A stretch of 64,000 nt of DNA from CAZIUL01 sp964542475 (GTDB lineage Bacteria; Planctomycetota; B15-G4; CAYZWU01). The position numbers and the translations under genes are program-made. The stretch is taken from contig CAZIUL010000021.1 in assembly GCA_964542475.1 (NCBI GenBank), positions 1 through 64,000 of the forward strand. Reading direction: 5' to 3'. Shown here in pieces: positions 42,812 to 51,802 of the stretch (position 1 is the stretch's first letter; each line of letters starts with the position of its first letter). Under the pieces are notes generated by a model. The model ran no database searches and was not told where the DNA came from. It saw only the letters and a program-made list of their open reading frames with translations.

Positions 42812-43180
42812 TCAAAACCGAATTCCGCCTTCTCTGACAGCATCGGCAAAGCTCTTGACACAGCCATGGTACTTGTACCATCCGCGGTCCAGAACCGCCC
42901 TTTCAATGCCGAGGTCCTTCAGGCGCTTTGCCATCTCCCGCCCCAGGAACTCCGCTTTCTCCTTTTTGCTTCCTTTCGCATCCTTCCTGTATTCAGGGAT
43001 CAGGGATGAAACCGATGCAACGGTTTTCCCCTCCTCGTCATCTATCGCCTGACAGTAAAACTGGCGATTGCTCCTGAACACGGAAAGCCTGGGTTTTGAA
43101 GGCTCACCCGGCACGCGCCGCCGCACACCTCTTGAAACCCTCAAGCGTTTCCGCTTTAAATCTTTCTGTTTCCTCTGCAT
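42812..43180 (-). CDS. rplR: 50S ribosomal protein L18
   Basis: Binds 5S rRNA. The protein has the basic start KRKRLRVSRGVRRRV, then RLSVFRSNRQFYCQAIDDEE, the A-K-R-L-K-D-L-G-I segment and the end F-D-R-G-W-Y-K-Y-H-G-like motif (VLDRGWYKYHG). It lies 76 bp after rplF and 110 bp before rpsE. Confidence 0.97.
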   Translation of the reverse strand: MQRKQKDLKRKRLRVSRGVRRRVPGEPSKPRLSVFRSNRQFYCQAIDDEEGKTVASVSSLIPEYRKDAKGSKKEKAEFLGREMAKRLKDLGIERAVLDRGWYKYHGCVKSFADAVREGGIRF

Positions 43181-43256
43181 TGTTCAAAATCCTGTCCACC
43201 GGTCGTAGGTTGTCATCCCGAGACAAAAGGGCTCGAAACGGTTTCTGTCATCATCA

Positions 43257-43802
43257 TCAAGCGCCCAAGGTCTTCCTTTCCTTGCGTTTTACATGCTCAT
43301 CAGAGTAACGGATACCTTTCCCTTTGTACGGTTCAGGAGGCCTCACCGATCTTATGTTCGCGGCAAACTGGCCCACTTTCTGCCGGTCCGATCCTTTCAC
43401 CACAATGGTAGTCTGGTTCGGCACATCCAGCTTCAATCCGTCGGGAACCGACATCTCCACCAGGTGACAAAAACCGATCTGAAGAACGAGCTTGTCTCCC
43501 TGAAGTTTTGCGCTGTATCCAACACCAATGATGTTCAAAGTCTTCTCGAACCCTTTCGTGAGACCAGTCACCATGTTACTGGCCAGGCTCCTGAAAAGGC
43601 CGTGCAAGGCCCGGACGCGCCGCTGAGCGCTCTTCCTCGTGAACCGGATCTCCTTGCTTTTTTCATCTATTTCCACGCTGATCGCAGGGTCGATCCACTG
43701 CTCAAGCCGGCCGTTTTTACTCTCAACGGCCAAGATACGTCCATTCATGACGATCTTGACACCGTCTGGAACCTTAACCGGCTGTTTACCGATTCGCGAC
43801 AT
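43257..43802 (-). CDS. rplF: 50S ribosomal protein L6
   Basis: Large-subunit protein near the factor-binding site. It starts M-S-R-I-G-K-Q-P-V-K-V-P and has the two repeated L6 domains; the second ends in RSVRPPEPYKGKGIRYSDEH. The length of 181 is normal. Confidence 0.97.
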   Translation of the reverse strand: MSRIGKQPVKVPDGVKIVMNGRILAVESKNGRLEQWIDPAISVEIDEKSKEIRFTRKSAQRRVRALHGLFRSLASNMVTGLTKGFEKTLNIIGVGYSAKLQGDKLVLQIGFCHLVEMSVPDGLKLDVPNQTTIVVKGSDRQKVGQFAANIRSVRPPEPYKGKGIRYSDEHVKRKERKTLGA

Positions 43803-43852
43803 TTTTCATAGCCACCAAATAAAACCGCTATTCTGTAGCTGGCATCTCTTTT

Positions 43853-44260
43853 TTACCTGACCATCAGCAGGACCTCGCCGCCGACATGTTTGCTGCGGCA
43901 TTCACGGTCCGACAAAACGCCGAGGTTGGTTGTATAAATTTCTGCACCAAATCCGTTCAAAACCCTCTTCAACTCATCTGCGGGCCTGTACACCCTCATT
44001 CCCGGTTTGCTGACCCTCTTGATCTCTCTGATCACCTTTTCCCCTTCGGGTCCGTAGCTGAGGTATACGGTGAGAGTATCCTTCTTTTTCTCTTCATCAT
44101 CCTTGTGCACGGAATAGTCCTTGATGAACCCCTCGCGCTTCAAGGCGTCCGCAATCCCTTGCTTCAGTCGTGATAAAGGAATCTTCACAGAATCTCTATT
44201 AATCAGGTTTGCGTTCCTGATCCTTGTCAGCATGTCAGCTACCGGATCCGTCATGGTCAT
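43853..44260 (-). CDS. rpsH: 30S ribosomal protein S8
   Basis: Central-domain 16S rRNA-binding protein and, in E. coli, the translational repressor of the spc operon. Motifs: T-D-P-V-A-D-M-L-T-R-I-R-N-A-N at the start and TTNLGVLSDRECRSKHVGGE at the end. An alternative ATG two codons in (44254) matches the usual N-terminus better. Confidence 0.97.
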   Translation of the reverse strand: MTMTDPVADMLTRIRNANLINRDSVKIPLSRLKQGIADALKREGFIKDYSVHKDDEEKKKDTLTVYLSYGPEGEKVIREIKRVSKPGMRVYRPADELKRVLNGFGAEIYTTNLGVLSDRECRSKHVGGEVLLMVR

Positions 44261-44328
44261 CTTGTCTGTCTCTTTCTGGCCCCACCTGGGCCAAATCTAC
44301 ACATCAGGTACAGCGCTACAAATACCCG

Positions 44329-44514
44329 CTACCAGCTTGCTTTCCTTACACCGGGAATCTCGCCTCTGAGGGCGAGTGTCCGGAAACAAATCCGGCATAT
44401 CCCGAACTTTCTGTAGTAGGCACGCGGTCGTCCACACAGGCTGCACCGGTTGTACCTTCTGGTCGAGTACTTCGGCTTACGCTTTGCCTTAACTATCAAA
44501 CAGGTCTTAGCCAC
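44329..44514 (-). CDS. rpsN: 30S ribosomal protein S14, zinc-binding type
   Basis: The short, 61-residue zinc form of S14 with two CxxC pairs (C-S-L-C and C-R-I-C) flanking RPRAYYRKFG, ending E-I-P-G-V-R-K-A-S-W. It lies between rplE and rpsH as in other spc operons. Confidence 0.97.
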   Translation of the reverse strand: MAKTCLIVKAKRKPKYSTRRYNRCSLCGRPRAYYRKFGICRICFRTLALRGEIPGVRKASW

Positions 44515-44610
44515 TTCTACTCCTTGTGAGTTTCTATAGTCTACAGCCGTGCTTCGCTTCTATCACCTGCTGTCACCTTCACATCAACATCAGTTCATGC
44601 TGTAACAGCG

Positions 44611-45180
44611 CTACTTGCCGAACGGAGTGCCCATCCACTCCAGAAGATCCGCTGCCATGGCATCATCCGGGGAAGTAGTCACTATTGCTATATCCATACC
44701 CTGATTGAACTGTACACTGTCCAGATCGATTTCAGGAAACACTATCTGTTCGGCAAGACCTATGGAACAGTTTCCACGTCCGTCGAAAGATTTGCGCGAC
44801 AAGCCGCGGAAGTCCCTGATACGCGGGACAGCAACCGAGATCAGCCTGTCCAGAAACTCCCACATGCGGCTGTCTCTCATGGTAACCTTGCATCCTACCA
44901 CCATCCCATCACGAATCTTGAAGCCTGCGACAGATCGTCTTGCCTTCGTGATCAAAGGCTTCTGTCCGGTGATGATGCCCAGGTCCCTGACCGCTCCTTC
45001 GAGCATTGCCTTGTTTTCACTGGCCCCTCCAATCCCCATGTTAACCACGATTTTTTCGATCCTGGGCAACTCCATGACGTTTTTGAGGCCATATTTTTCA
45101 CGCAGCTTGGGCGCCACTTCTTCTTCATATTTTTTCTTCAACCGTGGAACATAGCCACTGTTGTCGTTCACATCACCCAT
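44611..45180 (-). CDS. rplE: 50S ribosomal protein L5
   Basis: 5S rRNA-binding protein of the central protuberance. Motifs: IEKIVVNMGIGGASENK, the GQKPLITKARRSVAGFKIR segment, R-D-F-R-G-L and the G-M-D-I-A-I-V-T-T end. About ten extra residues precede the usual start. Confidence 0.97.
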   Translation of the reverse strand: MGDVNDNSGYVPRLKKKYEEEVAPKLREKYGLKNVMELPRIEKIVVNMGIGGASENKAMLEGAVRDLGIITGQKPLITKARRSVAGFKIRDGMVVGCKVTMRDSRMWEFLDRLISVAVPRIRDFRGLSRKSFDGRGNCSIGLAEQIVFPEIDLDSVQFNQGMDIAIVTTSPDDAMAADLLEWMGTPFGK

Positions 45181-45222
45181 GACTTCCTACCTTTGACTTC
45201 CTGCCTCGCGGTGCCGCCTCTC

Positions 45223-45540
45223 TTACAACGGCAGAAGCGTATCACAGGCCTTGCAGGCCCTTCTTTTGGCACCGTTCTTGGTCACAACTATCTTGACTTT
45301 GATCCCTTTCTCACACTTTTCACAATAAGGGAGAACATTGGAAAGGGCAACGGGGGCCTCCTTCTCGATCCTGCCTCCCTGCGGATTCTGCTGGCTCTTG
45401 CGCACGTGCTTGTACCCGAGCTTGATACCTTCCAAAACGATCTTGTTCTTGTCAGGCAGAATCCGCAAAACCTTGCCGGTCCTTCCGGCATCGTTTCCCG
45501 CGATCACCATGGCAGTATCGTTTACTTTTATCCTGTTCAT
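45223..45540 (-). CDS. rplX: 50S ribosomal protein L24
   Basis: Assembly-initiating large-subunit protein with a KOW motif (DTAMVIAGNDAGRTGKVLRI) and KHVRKSQQNPQGG. The C-terminal part has two CxxC pairs (C-E-K-C and C-K-A-C), the zinc-ribbon form. Confidence 0.97.
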   Translation of the reverse strand: MNRIKVNDTAMVIAGNDAGRTGKVLRILPDKNKIVLEGIKLGYKHVRKSQQNPQGGRIEKEAPVALSNVLPYCEKCEKGIKVKIVVTKNGAKRRACKACDTLLPL

Positions 45541-45585
45541 CCAACGCTCCTTGGATTCATTGCAAGCTCATGCGCGTCAAAAAGG

Positions 45586-45954
45586 TCACACAACCTCCGA
45601 AGCCAAGGAAATTATCTTCATGAACTTCCTATGCCTCAGTTCCCTGGCCACAGCTCCGAAAATTCGCGTTCCCTTCGGGTTGTTGTCATCATCCAGAATA
45701 ACCAGGGCATTGTGGTCGAACCGTACACATGAGCCGTCCGATCGCTGAATGTCTTTCCTGGTCCTGACAATAACTCCCTTTATTATCTGGCCCTTCCTGA
45801 TCTCCGAAGTGGGCAGTGTTTTTTTTACGGAACCAATAATAATGTCTCCGATGCCGGCGTATTTCCGCTTGGTGCCGCCAAGCACCTTGATGCACATCAC
45901 CGATTTAACACCGGTATTGTCAGCCACATTTAGATAGGTCTGCATCTGAATCAT
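45586..45954 (-). CDS. rplN: 50S ribosomal protein L14
   Basis: Subunit-interface protein of exactly 122 residues, as usual. Clear matches are M-I-Q-M-Q-T-Y-L-N-V-A-D-N-T-G, KRKYAGIGDIIIGSVK and GTRIFGAVARELR. It follows rpsQ by four bases. Confidence 0.98.
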   Translation of the reverse strand: MIQMQTYLNVADNTGVKSVMCIKVLGGTKRKYAGIGDIIIGSVKKTLPTSEIRKGQIIKGVIVRTRKDIQRSDGSCVRFDHNALVILDDDNNPKGTRIFGAVARELRHRKFMKIISLASEVV

Positions 45955-45958
45955 GGAT

Positions 45959-46243
45959 TCATTCTCCGCTCTTCCGGATAATGCGGCTTAAGCGCCACCG
46001 CTTGGTCTTGCTGAGAGGCCTTGTAAAAAACACCTCGACGATATCTCCCAGCTTGGCGTCTTCGTTCTCGTCATGAGCCTTCAAGCTCGTGAACCGCTTC
46101 AAATACTTTTTATAGCGGGGATGTTTGACCAATCGGGATATCTGGACCACGATTGTTTTGTTCATCGCGGTGCTTGTGACCGTTCCGGTCTTTACCGGGC
46201 TCTGTACCGGGCTTTCTACTGGTTTTTTTTCGACATTGTTCAC
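45959..46243 (-). CDS. rpsQ: 30S ribosomal protein S17
   Basis: OB-fold 16S rRNA-binding protein. The core G-T-V-T-S-T-A-M-N-K-T-I-V-V and HPRYKKYLKRFTSLKAHDE are clear, ending in RPLSKTKRWRLSRII. A Pro/Val-rich N-terminal extension of about 14 residues precedes the core. Confidence 0.96.
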   Translation of the reverse strand: MNNVEKKPVESPVQSPVKTGTVTSTAMNKTIVVQISRLVKHPRYKKYLKRFTSLKAHDENEDAKLGDIVEVFFTRPLSKTKRWRLSRIIRKSGE

Positions 46244-46299
46244 TATCAGCTCACCTTATCACATCTGAACCCCGATGGAGGGAAAACAGAACATACAGT

Positions 46300-46518
46300 T
46301 CATGGTTTATCAGGAGTCTTTTTTACAGCTCCCATTTCGAACTCTTTGAGGACCGTATAAATCCTGGCAATATCCTTCCTGATCCGCCTGATCCTGGCCG
46401 GGTTTGACAGGTTCTCGCTTGCGGACTGAAACCTCAGGTCGAAAAGTTCCTTGGTCAGATTTTTAAGATCGAAACGGAGTTCCTTTTCCTCCTTCGATCT
46501 GACCTCTACGGCTTTCAT
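46300..46518 (-). CDS. rpmC: 50S ribosomal protein L29
   Basis: Short helical protein near the tunnel exit. It has LTKELFDLRFQSASENLSNP and RRIRKDIARIYTVL, the family signature. It overlaps the end of rplP by four bases. Confidence 0.96.
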   Translation of the reverse strand: MKAVEVRSKEEKELRFDLKNLTKELFDLRFQSASENLSNPARIRRIRKDIARIYTVLKEFEMGAVKKTPDKP

Positions 46519-46931
46519 GCTTTCATTCTCCTATGGACAAACCGTACCTTGATGGACAGCTTGTGCGCCGCACGGTTAAAGGCCAGGATAGCGGTATCCT
46601 CCGTAGCTCCGCCCAATTCATAGATAATCGTTCCAGGCTTCACAACCGCCGCCCAGAAATCGGGCTCTCCCTTCCCTTTTCCCATCCTTGTCTCGGCTGC
46701 GGTACTGGTGATGGGCTTCTGTGGGAAGACGCGGATGAAAACCTTTGCGTCCCTGGCGGCGCGAGATATCGCCACTCGGCCTGCCTCGATCTGCCTCCCG
46801 GAAATCCATCCGCCCTCGAGGCTCTGCAGGCCGTAGTCACCGAACTCTACGGTATTGCCCCGCCTGGCCATACCGCGAATACGTCCGCGCTGCATCTTTC
46901 TATGTTTTGGCCTATTCGGCATCAAGACCAT
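46515..46931 (-). CDS. rplP: 50S ribosomal protein L16
   Basis: Large-subunit protein close to the A-site tRNA. Motifs: M-P-N-R-P-K-H-R-K, R-G-R-I-R-G-M-A-R-R-G-N, VFPQKPITSTAAETRMGKGKG and W-A-A-V-V-K-P-G-T. The ATG at 46931 has AGGTG upstream. Confidence 0.97.
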   Translation of the reverse strand: MVLMPNRPKHRKMQRGRIRGMARRGNTVEFGDYGLQSLEGGWISGRQIEAGRVAISRAARDAKVFIRVFPQKPITSTAAETRMGKGKGEPDFWAAVVKPGTIIYELGGATEDTAILAFNRAAHKLSIKVRFVHRRMKA

Positions 46932-46989
46932 GATTCACCTGCTTCCCGGCTTTTCTCGATTGTTTCGATTGCCTTTGCCGCTGTCATCC

Positions 46990-47622
46990 TCATTTAGTCA
47001 GTTTCTCGCCCTTGTAGATCCACACCTTTACGCCGATTGTTCCGGCCTTGGTCCTGGCCTCGGCGAAACCATAGTCAACATCCGCTGTCAGTGTGTGGAG
47101 CGGAACCTTGCCAATGCTGAACTTCTCACGACGTGCCATTTCCGCTCCGGCAAGCCTTCCGCTGATGTTTATCTTTATTCCTTCGGCCCCTTGCTGTATT
47201 GAGGCCTGTCCGGTCTTTTTCAAAACACGTCGGAAAGCCGCGCGTTTAACGAGCTGTTCGGCAATGTTTTCAGCAACCAGCTGAGAACACAGGTCCGGCT
47301 TGTCTTCCTCCTTGAACTGAATCTTAACCTGCCGGTCAGAAATCTTTTCAAGGTCCGCCCTCAGTTGCTCGGACCGCTGACCGCGCTTTCCTATCAGGAT
47401 GCCCGGGCGGGCCGTGTGAACAAAAACCATGACCGTCTCCCGCGTCCTTTCTATGTCGATCCGCGAAACGGCAGCCGAATAACACTCTCTCTTTATGTAT
47501 TTCCTGATCTTGCTGTCTTCGAGGAGCAGCTTCGAAAACTCTTTCTTGGTGGCATACCAGCGAGAACGCCAGTTCTCGGTGATTCCTATACGAAAGCCTA
47601 AAGGGTTGACTTTTTGTCCCAT
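46990..47622 (-). CDS. rpsC: 30S ribosomal protein S3
   Basis: Small-subunit head protein at the mRNA entry. It starts M-G-Q-K-V-N-P-L-G-F-R-I-G and has a KH domain (A-R-P-G-I-L-I-G-K-R-G), the IQFKEEDKPDLCSQLVAENI segment and the basic RLAGAEMARREKFSIGKVPL motif. Confidence 0.97.
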   Translation of the reverse strand: MGQKVNPLGFRIGITENWRSRWYATKKEFSKLLLEDSKIRKYIKRECYSAAVSRIDIERTRETVMVFVHTARPGILIGKRGQRSEQLRADLEKISDRQVKIQFKEEDKPDLCSQLVAENIAEQLVKRAAFRRVLKKTGQASIQQGAEGIKINISGRLAGAEMARREKFSIGKVPLHTLTADVDYGFAEARTKAGTIGVKVWIYKGEKLTK

Positions 47623-47633
47623 CCTGTCTCCTA

Positions 47634-48005
47634 TTACTCCTCGCCCTGGGCGGGCTCATCAGCCTCGGGTGAACTCAGTGTTATCTTAATATGGCTCAAC
47701 CGCTTGGTATATGGAGCAGCTCTGCCTCTTGCTACAGGTCTCCACCGTGGACGGTATCCCTGAAGCGGACCCTCATCAACCACGGCTTTGGATACGTACA
47801 GATCGTTAACGTCCACGTTCACATCATGTTCTGCATTTGCCAGCGCAGAATTGATTATCTTCTCCACCATGCGGGCGACTCGCCTGTGTACGAACTTCAA
47901 CGTCTCCAATGCCTGGTTCACCGGCATTCCGCGGATGAGATCGACCACATATCGCGCCTTTCTCGCGGTCGTCTTTGCATACATGTGACTGGCATTATAA
48001 TCCAT
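47634..48005 (-). CDS. rplV: 50S ribosomal protein L22
   Basis: Lines the exit tunnel. Motifs: TTARKARYVVDLIRGMPVNQ, S-A-L-A-N-A-E-H and the loop YRPRWRPVARGRAAPYTKR with the tail S-H-I-K-I-T-L. I place the start at the ATG at 48005 (M-D-Y-N-A-S-H); the frame is open 15 codons further up without similarity. Confidence 0.96.
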   Translation of the reverse strand: MDYNASHMYAKTTARKARYVVDLIRGMPVNQALETLKFVHRRVARMVEKIINSALANAEHDVNVDVNDLYVSKAVVDEGPLQGYRPRWRPVARGRAAPYTKRLSHIKITLSSPEADEPAQGEE

Positions 48006-48097
48006 GTTAATGGCGCTCCAAATCACCGGCCCGGCACCAACGAACAGCATCAGGAAAAAAGAAGAAACGAGTCATAAAACAACAACATGACATCGCT

Positions 48098-48370
48098 TCA
48101 CACCTTTCTCTTTCTGCCCTGATGCCCCCTGAAAGTCCTTGTAGGGGAAAACTCGCCGAGTTTGTGACCGACCATGTCTTCGGTTATAAAAACTTTTAGA
48201 AAGTTCTTTCCGTTATGAACGAGAAAGTTACAGCCCACGAAGTCGGGAGAGATAGTACAGGCCCGGCACCAGGTCTTAATTGGATCGTGGCTGCTTACTG
48301 CTTTTCTGCTAAGCACTTTTTTCAACAGTTTGGGGTCGATATACGGCCCCTTTTTTACGCTGCGACTCAT
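48098..48370 (-). CDS. rpsS: 30S ribosomal protein S19
   Basis: Head protein that contacts S13. Motifs: M-S-R-S-V-K-K-G-P-Y-I-D, DMVGHKLGEFSPTRTFRGH and the basic end. The usual WSRRSTI segment reads WCRACTI here, a mild variant. Confidence 0.97.
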   Translation of the reverse strand: MSRSVKKGPYIDPKLLKKVLSRKAVSSHDPIKTWCRACTISPDFVGCNFLVHNGKNFLKVFITEDMVGHKLGEFSPTRTFRGHQGRKRKV

Positions 48371-48426
48371 CTCATTCCCATCAACATCTATAGGTTACGG
48401 CTTCGGTCCCAAATCGTATTCTGTTG

Positions 48427-49263
48427 TTACTTCCTCTTTTTTCTCCTGCTACGCACGATAAAACTGTTGCTCGGCTTTTTTTTGTTCCTGGTAGTGCCGC
48501 CTTTGGACAGTATACCCGTAGGCGAGCAGGGATGGCGCCCTCCGCCTGAACGTCCTTCGCCTCCACCCATTGGGTGGCTTACCGGGTTCTGTGCCACTCC
48601 TCTGACGTGGGGTCTTCTCCCCTTCCATCGCATACGTCCGGCTTTCCCGATGGAAATATTCTGGTGATCCAGGTTGCCTACCTGGCCTACCGTTGCACGG
48701 CACTCCACAGGCACCTTCCTGATCTCACCGGAGGGCAAAAGCAGGTTGGCATATTTCCCCTCACGCGCGGCGAGCTGGATTTCGGTTCCCGCACTACGCC
48801 CCATCTGGCCGCCTCCTCCCGGGTATAGCTCAACGCAATGCACCATCATTCCAAGCGGTATCGATTTCAAGGGCATGCTGTTGCCCACTTTTGGTTCAGC
48901 CGATTCCCCCGATTCGAGTCGATCACCTACCTTCAGCTTGTTAGGGGCCAGAATATACCTTTTCTCTCCGTCCAGATAATGAAGGAGAGCAATGCGCGCG
49001 GAACGGTTGGGATCGTATTCGATAAAAGCGACTTTTGCGGGTATCCCGTCCTTTTCGCGTTTGAAATCGATGACCCTGTACCTTCGCTTGTGTCCTCCTC
49101 CGCGGAACCTGGCTGTCGTGTGCCCGTGCGAGTTCCGGCCGCCGCTTTTCTTAAGCGGTCTCAGGAGGGATTTTTCTGGGTGGTTCCTTGTAATCTCGGA
49201 AAAATCAGAGACTGAACCGAACCTGCGTCCGGGTGAAGTCGGTTTGTATTTCTTAATGCCCAT
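48427..49263 (-). CDS. rplB: 50S ribosomal protein L2
   Basis: Peptidyl-transferase-region protein of 278 residues. Motifs: RFRGGGHKRRYRVIDFKR, E-L-Y-P-G-G-G-G-Q-M-G-R-S-A-G, GRMRWKGRRPHVRGVAQNPV and H-P-M-G-G-G-E-G-R including the conserved His region. Confidence 0.98.
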   Translation of the reverse strand: MGIKKYKPTSPGRRFGSVSDFSEITRNHPEKSLLRPLKKSGGRNSHGHTTARFRGGGHKRRYRVIDFKREKDGIPAKVAFIEYDPNRSARIALLHYLDGEKRYILAPNKLKVGDRLESGESAEPKVGNSMPLKSIPLGMMVHCVELYPGGGGQMGRSAGTEIQLAAREGKYANLLLPSGEIRKVPVECRATVGQVGNLDHQNISIGKAGRMRWKGRRPHVRGVAQNPVSHPMGGGEGRSGGGRHPCSPTGILSKGGTTRNKKKPSNSFIVRSRRKKRK

Positions 49264-49306
49264 CGCTCGTTACCGATACCTTTTAAAACCAATAACAACC
49301 GAGTCG

Positions 49307-49588
49307 TTAAATGAACTCGATGGCATCACCTTCTCTTAATGTAACAACTGCACGTTTGATGCTCGACCGGGAGTACCTGCGTCCGGGCATCCCCTTGGTC
49401 TTGCCCTTGCGAATCATGGTATTTATGGAAACCACTTTTACCTTGAACAAGGATTCCACAACCTTTTTGATCTCCTGCTTGTTAGCCTTGATATCGACCT
49501 GAAAGTTATAGCTGTTGCCGCTCTCGGTCTGATATGTTCCCTTTTCCGTAATCAACGGTTTTTTTATGATTTTGTATGGATTATCCAT
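49307..49588 (-). CDS. rplW: 50S ribosomal protein L23
   Basis: Tunnel-exit protein and docking site for trigger factor and SRP. Motifs: I-I-K-K-P-L-I-T-E-K-G, VDIKANKQEIKKVVESLFKV and the RKGKTKGMPGRR loop. Its start overlaps the rplD stop by eight bases. Confidence 0.97.
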   Translation of the reverse strand: MDNPYKIIKKPLITEKGTYQTESGNSYNFQVDIKANKQEIKKVVESLFKVKVVSINTMIRKGKTKGMPGRRYSRSSIKRAVVTLREGDAIEFI

Positions 49589-50210
49589 TGCCTAAACGCT
49601 CTTTCATTCGATCAAACGCATCGCCCAGCAAAACCGTATTCCGGTTTCGAAGCAGATGATAAGAGTTCACATCCCCAGCCGGTATCACCATGACCCGAGA
49701 GATGTTCCTAAAAGATTTGTAAAGGACGGGATCGTGTCCCGGCAAAACAACCAGTGTGCTTCCTTTTATCTGTAGCTTGGCAAGGGCTGCTGAGGCGGCT
49801 TTCGTGCTGGGTTTGTCGGGGGCCAATCCTTTGATAAAGAAAACCTCATTGTCCTTCAGCTTGGCAAGAAGGGCGGTTCGCAACGCTTCGGTCTTTGCCT
49901 TCTTGGGCATGGAATAGGAATAATCGCGAGGCTTCGGACCGAAAGCGACTCCACCACCTCTCCAGATTGGGGATTTGAAATCCCCGGCCCTGGCATAGCC
50001 CGTTCCCTTTTGACGGTATGGTTTTCTGCCGGAGAGAGAAACCTCGCTACGGGTCAATGTAGAATGCGTCCCAAGCCTTTTGTTGGCCTCATACATCAGG
50101 ATCGACTCCTTCAGCAGACGTTTCTTGACCTTGTCGCCAAAGATAGTCTCATCCACTTCGATCTTAGTGAGTTGATCCTCGCTCGTGTTGTATGCCACCA
50201 CTTCAACCAT
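49581..50210 (-). CDS. rplD: 50S ribosomal protein L4
   Basis: Tunnel protein and, in E. coli, regulator of the S10 operon. Motifs: GTHSTLTRSEVSLSGRKPYR, Q-K-G-T-G-Y-A-R-A-G, WRGGGVAFGPKPRDYSYSMP and the L-L-G-D-A-F end. Length 209. Confidence 0.97.
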   Translation of the reverse strand: MVEVVAYNTSEDQLTKIEVDETIFGDKVKKRLLKESILMYEANKRLGTHSTLTRSEVSLSGRKPYRQKGTGYARAGDFKSPIWRGGGVAFGPKPRDYSYSMPKKAKTEALRTALLAKLKDNEVFFIKGLAPDKPSTKAASAALAKLQIKGSTLVVLPGHDPVLYKSFRNISRVMVIPAGDVNSYHLLRNRNTVLLGDAFDRMKERLGNG

Positions 50211-50297
50211 TTAGGTTACCTCTTCTTGGGTTCGGCGAACGCAAACCAAAAGCGCCGATCCGTTCCCTTCATCTCGTAATAAAGAACCTGCCAACCG

Positions 50298-51014
50298 CTA
50301 CTCCCCCGAAGCCTCGACTTTTGCGTCTACCTTTTTAGGAGTTCCGGTTTTTGCGGTCCGAATGCAGAGCAAGCCGTTTCGAGGGCCCGGCACGGACCCT
50401 TTTATCAGCAGCATGTTCCGCTCCACGTTCACATCAATGACTTCCAGGTTCTTCACGGTAATACGCGCGTTGCCGAAATGACCGGCCATCTTCTTGCCTT
50501 TGAAAACGCGGCTTGGGTCAGAATGCATCCCGATGGCCCCGGGACGGCGGTTGCACATGCCTCCGTGGGTCTGGGGACCTCCAGCGAAATTCCACCTCTT
50601 CATCACACCAGCGAATCCCCTGCCCTTGCTGATGCCGATCACATCCAAAAGGTCCCCTCGCTGAAACTTCTCCACATCTACCTTGTCACCGGGCTTGTAT
50701 TCTTCTTCGGATGAATCCTGGATCCTGAACTCTCTCAGATATTGGAAAGCCCTAAGGCTGCCCTTCTTCTTGTCATCCCCGGAGCCTTCGTCGAACAAAC
50801 CCGCTTTTTTAAAATGTCCTTTCAACGGTTTCGAGGCACGCTGAAGCTTCTTCTCCACAAACGCCAGCTGTACTGCTGAATAGCCGTCATTATCCCTCGT
50901 CTTCGTCTGGGCGACATAGCACGGCCCGGCTGTCACAACGGTTACAGGAACAACCGCTCCGTCTTCGTCGAATAACTGGGTCATCCCTTCCTTCCTGCCC
51001 AGTATGAATTTCAT
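50298..51014 (-). CDS. rplC: 50S ribosomal protein L3
   Basis: Assembly-initiating protein whose loop reaches the peptidyl-transferase centre. Motifs: F-I-L-G-R-K-E-G-M-T-Q-L-F, SKGRGFAGVMKRWNFAGGPQ, H-G-G-M-C-N-R-R-P-G-A-I-G and M-A-G-H-F-G. It is longer than usual (about 238 against roughly 210) owing to a charged insert around residues 75-115. The ATG at 51014 fits the family start; a GTG two codons up (51020) has the better ribosome site. Confidence 0.96.
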   Translation of the reverse strand: MKFILGRKEGMTQLFDEDGAVVPVTVVTAGPCYVAQTKTRDNDGYSAVQLAFVEKKLQRASKPLKGHFKKAGLFDEGSGDDKKKGSLRAFQYLREFRIQDSSEEEYKPGDKVDVEKFQRGDLLDVIGISKGRGFAGVMKRWNFAGGPQTHGGMCNRRPGAIGMHSDPSRVFKGKKMAGHFGNARITVKNLEVIDVNVERNMLLIKGSVPGPRNGLLCIRTAKTGTPKKVDAKVEASGE

Positions 51015-51117
51015 CGTCACAGGATCATCCTCTAATACAAAAACCTTCCGGATTGTTTATAAGCCTATCCGGATCAACGACCAGTGTGCTTCGGATTCGA
51101 AACCGAAACGTATAAAG

Positions 51118-51426
51118 TTACGCTTTGACTCGAATGTCAACACCGGCCGGTAAATTCAACCGGCTGATAGAATCAACTGTCTTGGCTGTGGGTTCTGCAA
51201 TGTAGATCAACCGCTTGTGGGTACGGATCTCGAACTGCTCGCGTGACTTCTTGTCAATGTGTGGTGAGCGGTTCACTGTGTACCTCTCGATTCTGGTCGG
51301 GAGAGGTATGGGGCCGGATACCCTGGCCCCGGTCCTCTTGGCTGTTTCAACAATATCCGAAGAGGACTGATCGAGTGTTTCGTGATCGTACGCTTCAAGC
51401 CTGATAATGATTTTCTGATTCAACAT
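51118..51426 (-). CDS. rpsJ: 30S ribosomal protein S10
   Basis: Head protein that also takes part in NusB-dependent antitermination. Motifs: I-I-I-R-L-E-A-Y-D-H, VSGPIPLPTRIERYTVNRSP and H-I-D-K-K-S-R-E-Q-F-E. First gene of the S10 operon here, with its own promoter upstream at 51562-51589. Confidence 0.98.
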   Translation of the reverse strand: MLNQKIIIRLEAYDHETLDQSSSDIVETAKRTGARVSGPIPLPTRIERYTVNRSPHIDKKSREQFEIRTHKRLIYIAEPTAKTVDSISRLNLPAGVDIRVKA

Positions 51427-51802
51427 GCATCGCTCCGGAATCCAAAGACCTCCTCCTCCATGGTTGGTACAAAATCCTACCGGACATACTCACCCGGTAA
51501 AAGAAAGAAGAGTAAAGGTCATGAATTGCCAGTGGTTTACCCAACAACATAAAGACCGGAAATTTTACTATTTCAAGATTTAGTGTCAACCTGATTTTTT
51601 TACGATTATATGCACGCCCGATGACCGTCACCTGTAATGCCCTGACATACAGGCGGTTACATGACCATACAAAAACAACATAAAAACAGTTTTGTAAGAA
51701 AAACTTTTTTCGCCGATGTCAGGTGCTCTATCTCCTTGATAAAGGATCAATTACAGCAGCTTGACTCTCTTGTCTTGTCGGATAGGTCGAACACATTCCA
51801 AC
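51427..51802. other. S10 operon leader; tuf absent
   Basis: No gene is seen in these 376 bp between fusA and rpsJ, where tuf usually lies. The stretch holds the S10 promoter (51562-51589), leaving a leader of roughly 125 bases, and a small inverted repeat CCTGTA/TACAGG at about 51630-51655. I see no clear terminator after fusA; the AT-rich self-complementary gaaaaacttttttc near 51700 is weak. Confidence 0.6.
51562..51589 (-). promoter_or_regulatory. Sigma70-like promoter of the S10 operon
   Basis: On the minus strand TTGACA (51589-51584) and TAAAAT (51567-51562) are 16 bp apart. A long AT-rich stretch lies upstream. It would start transcription about 125 bases before rpsJ. Confidence 0.7.
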
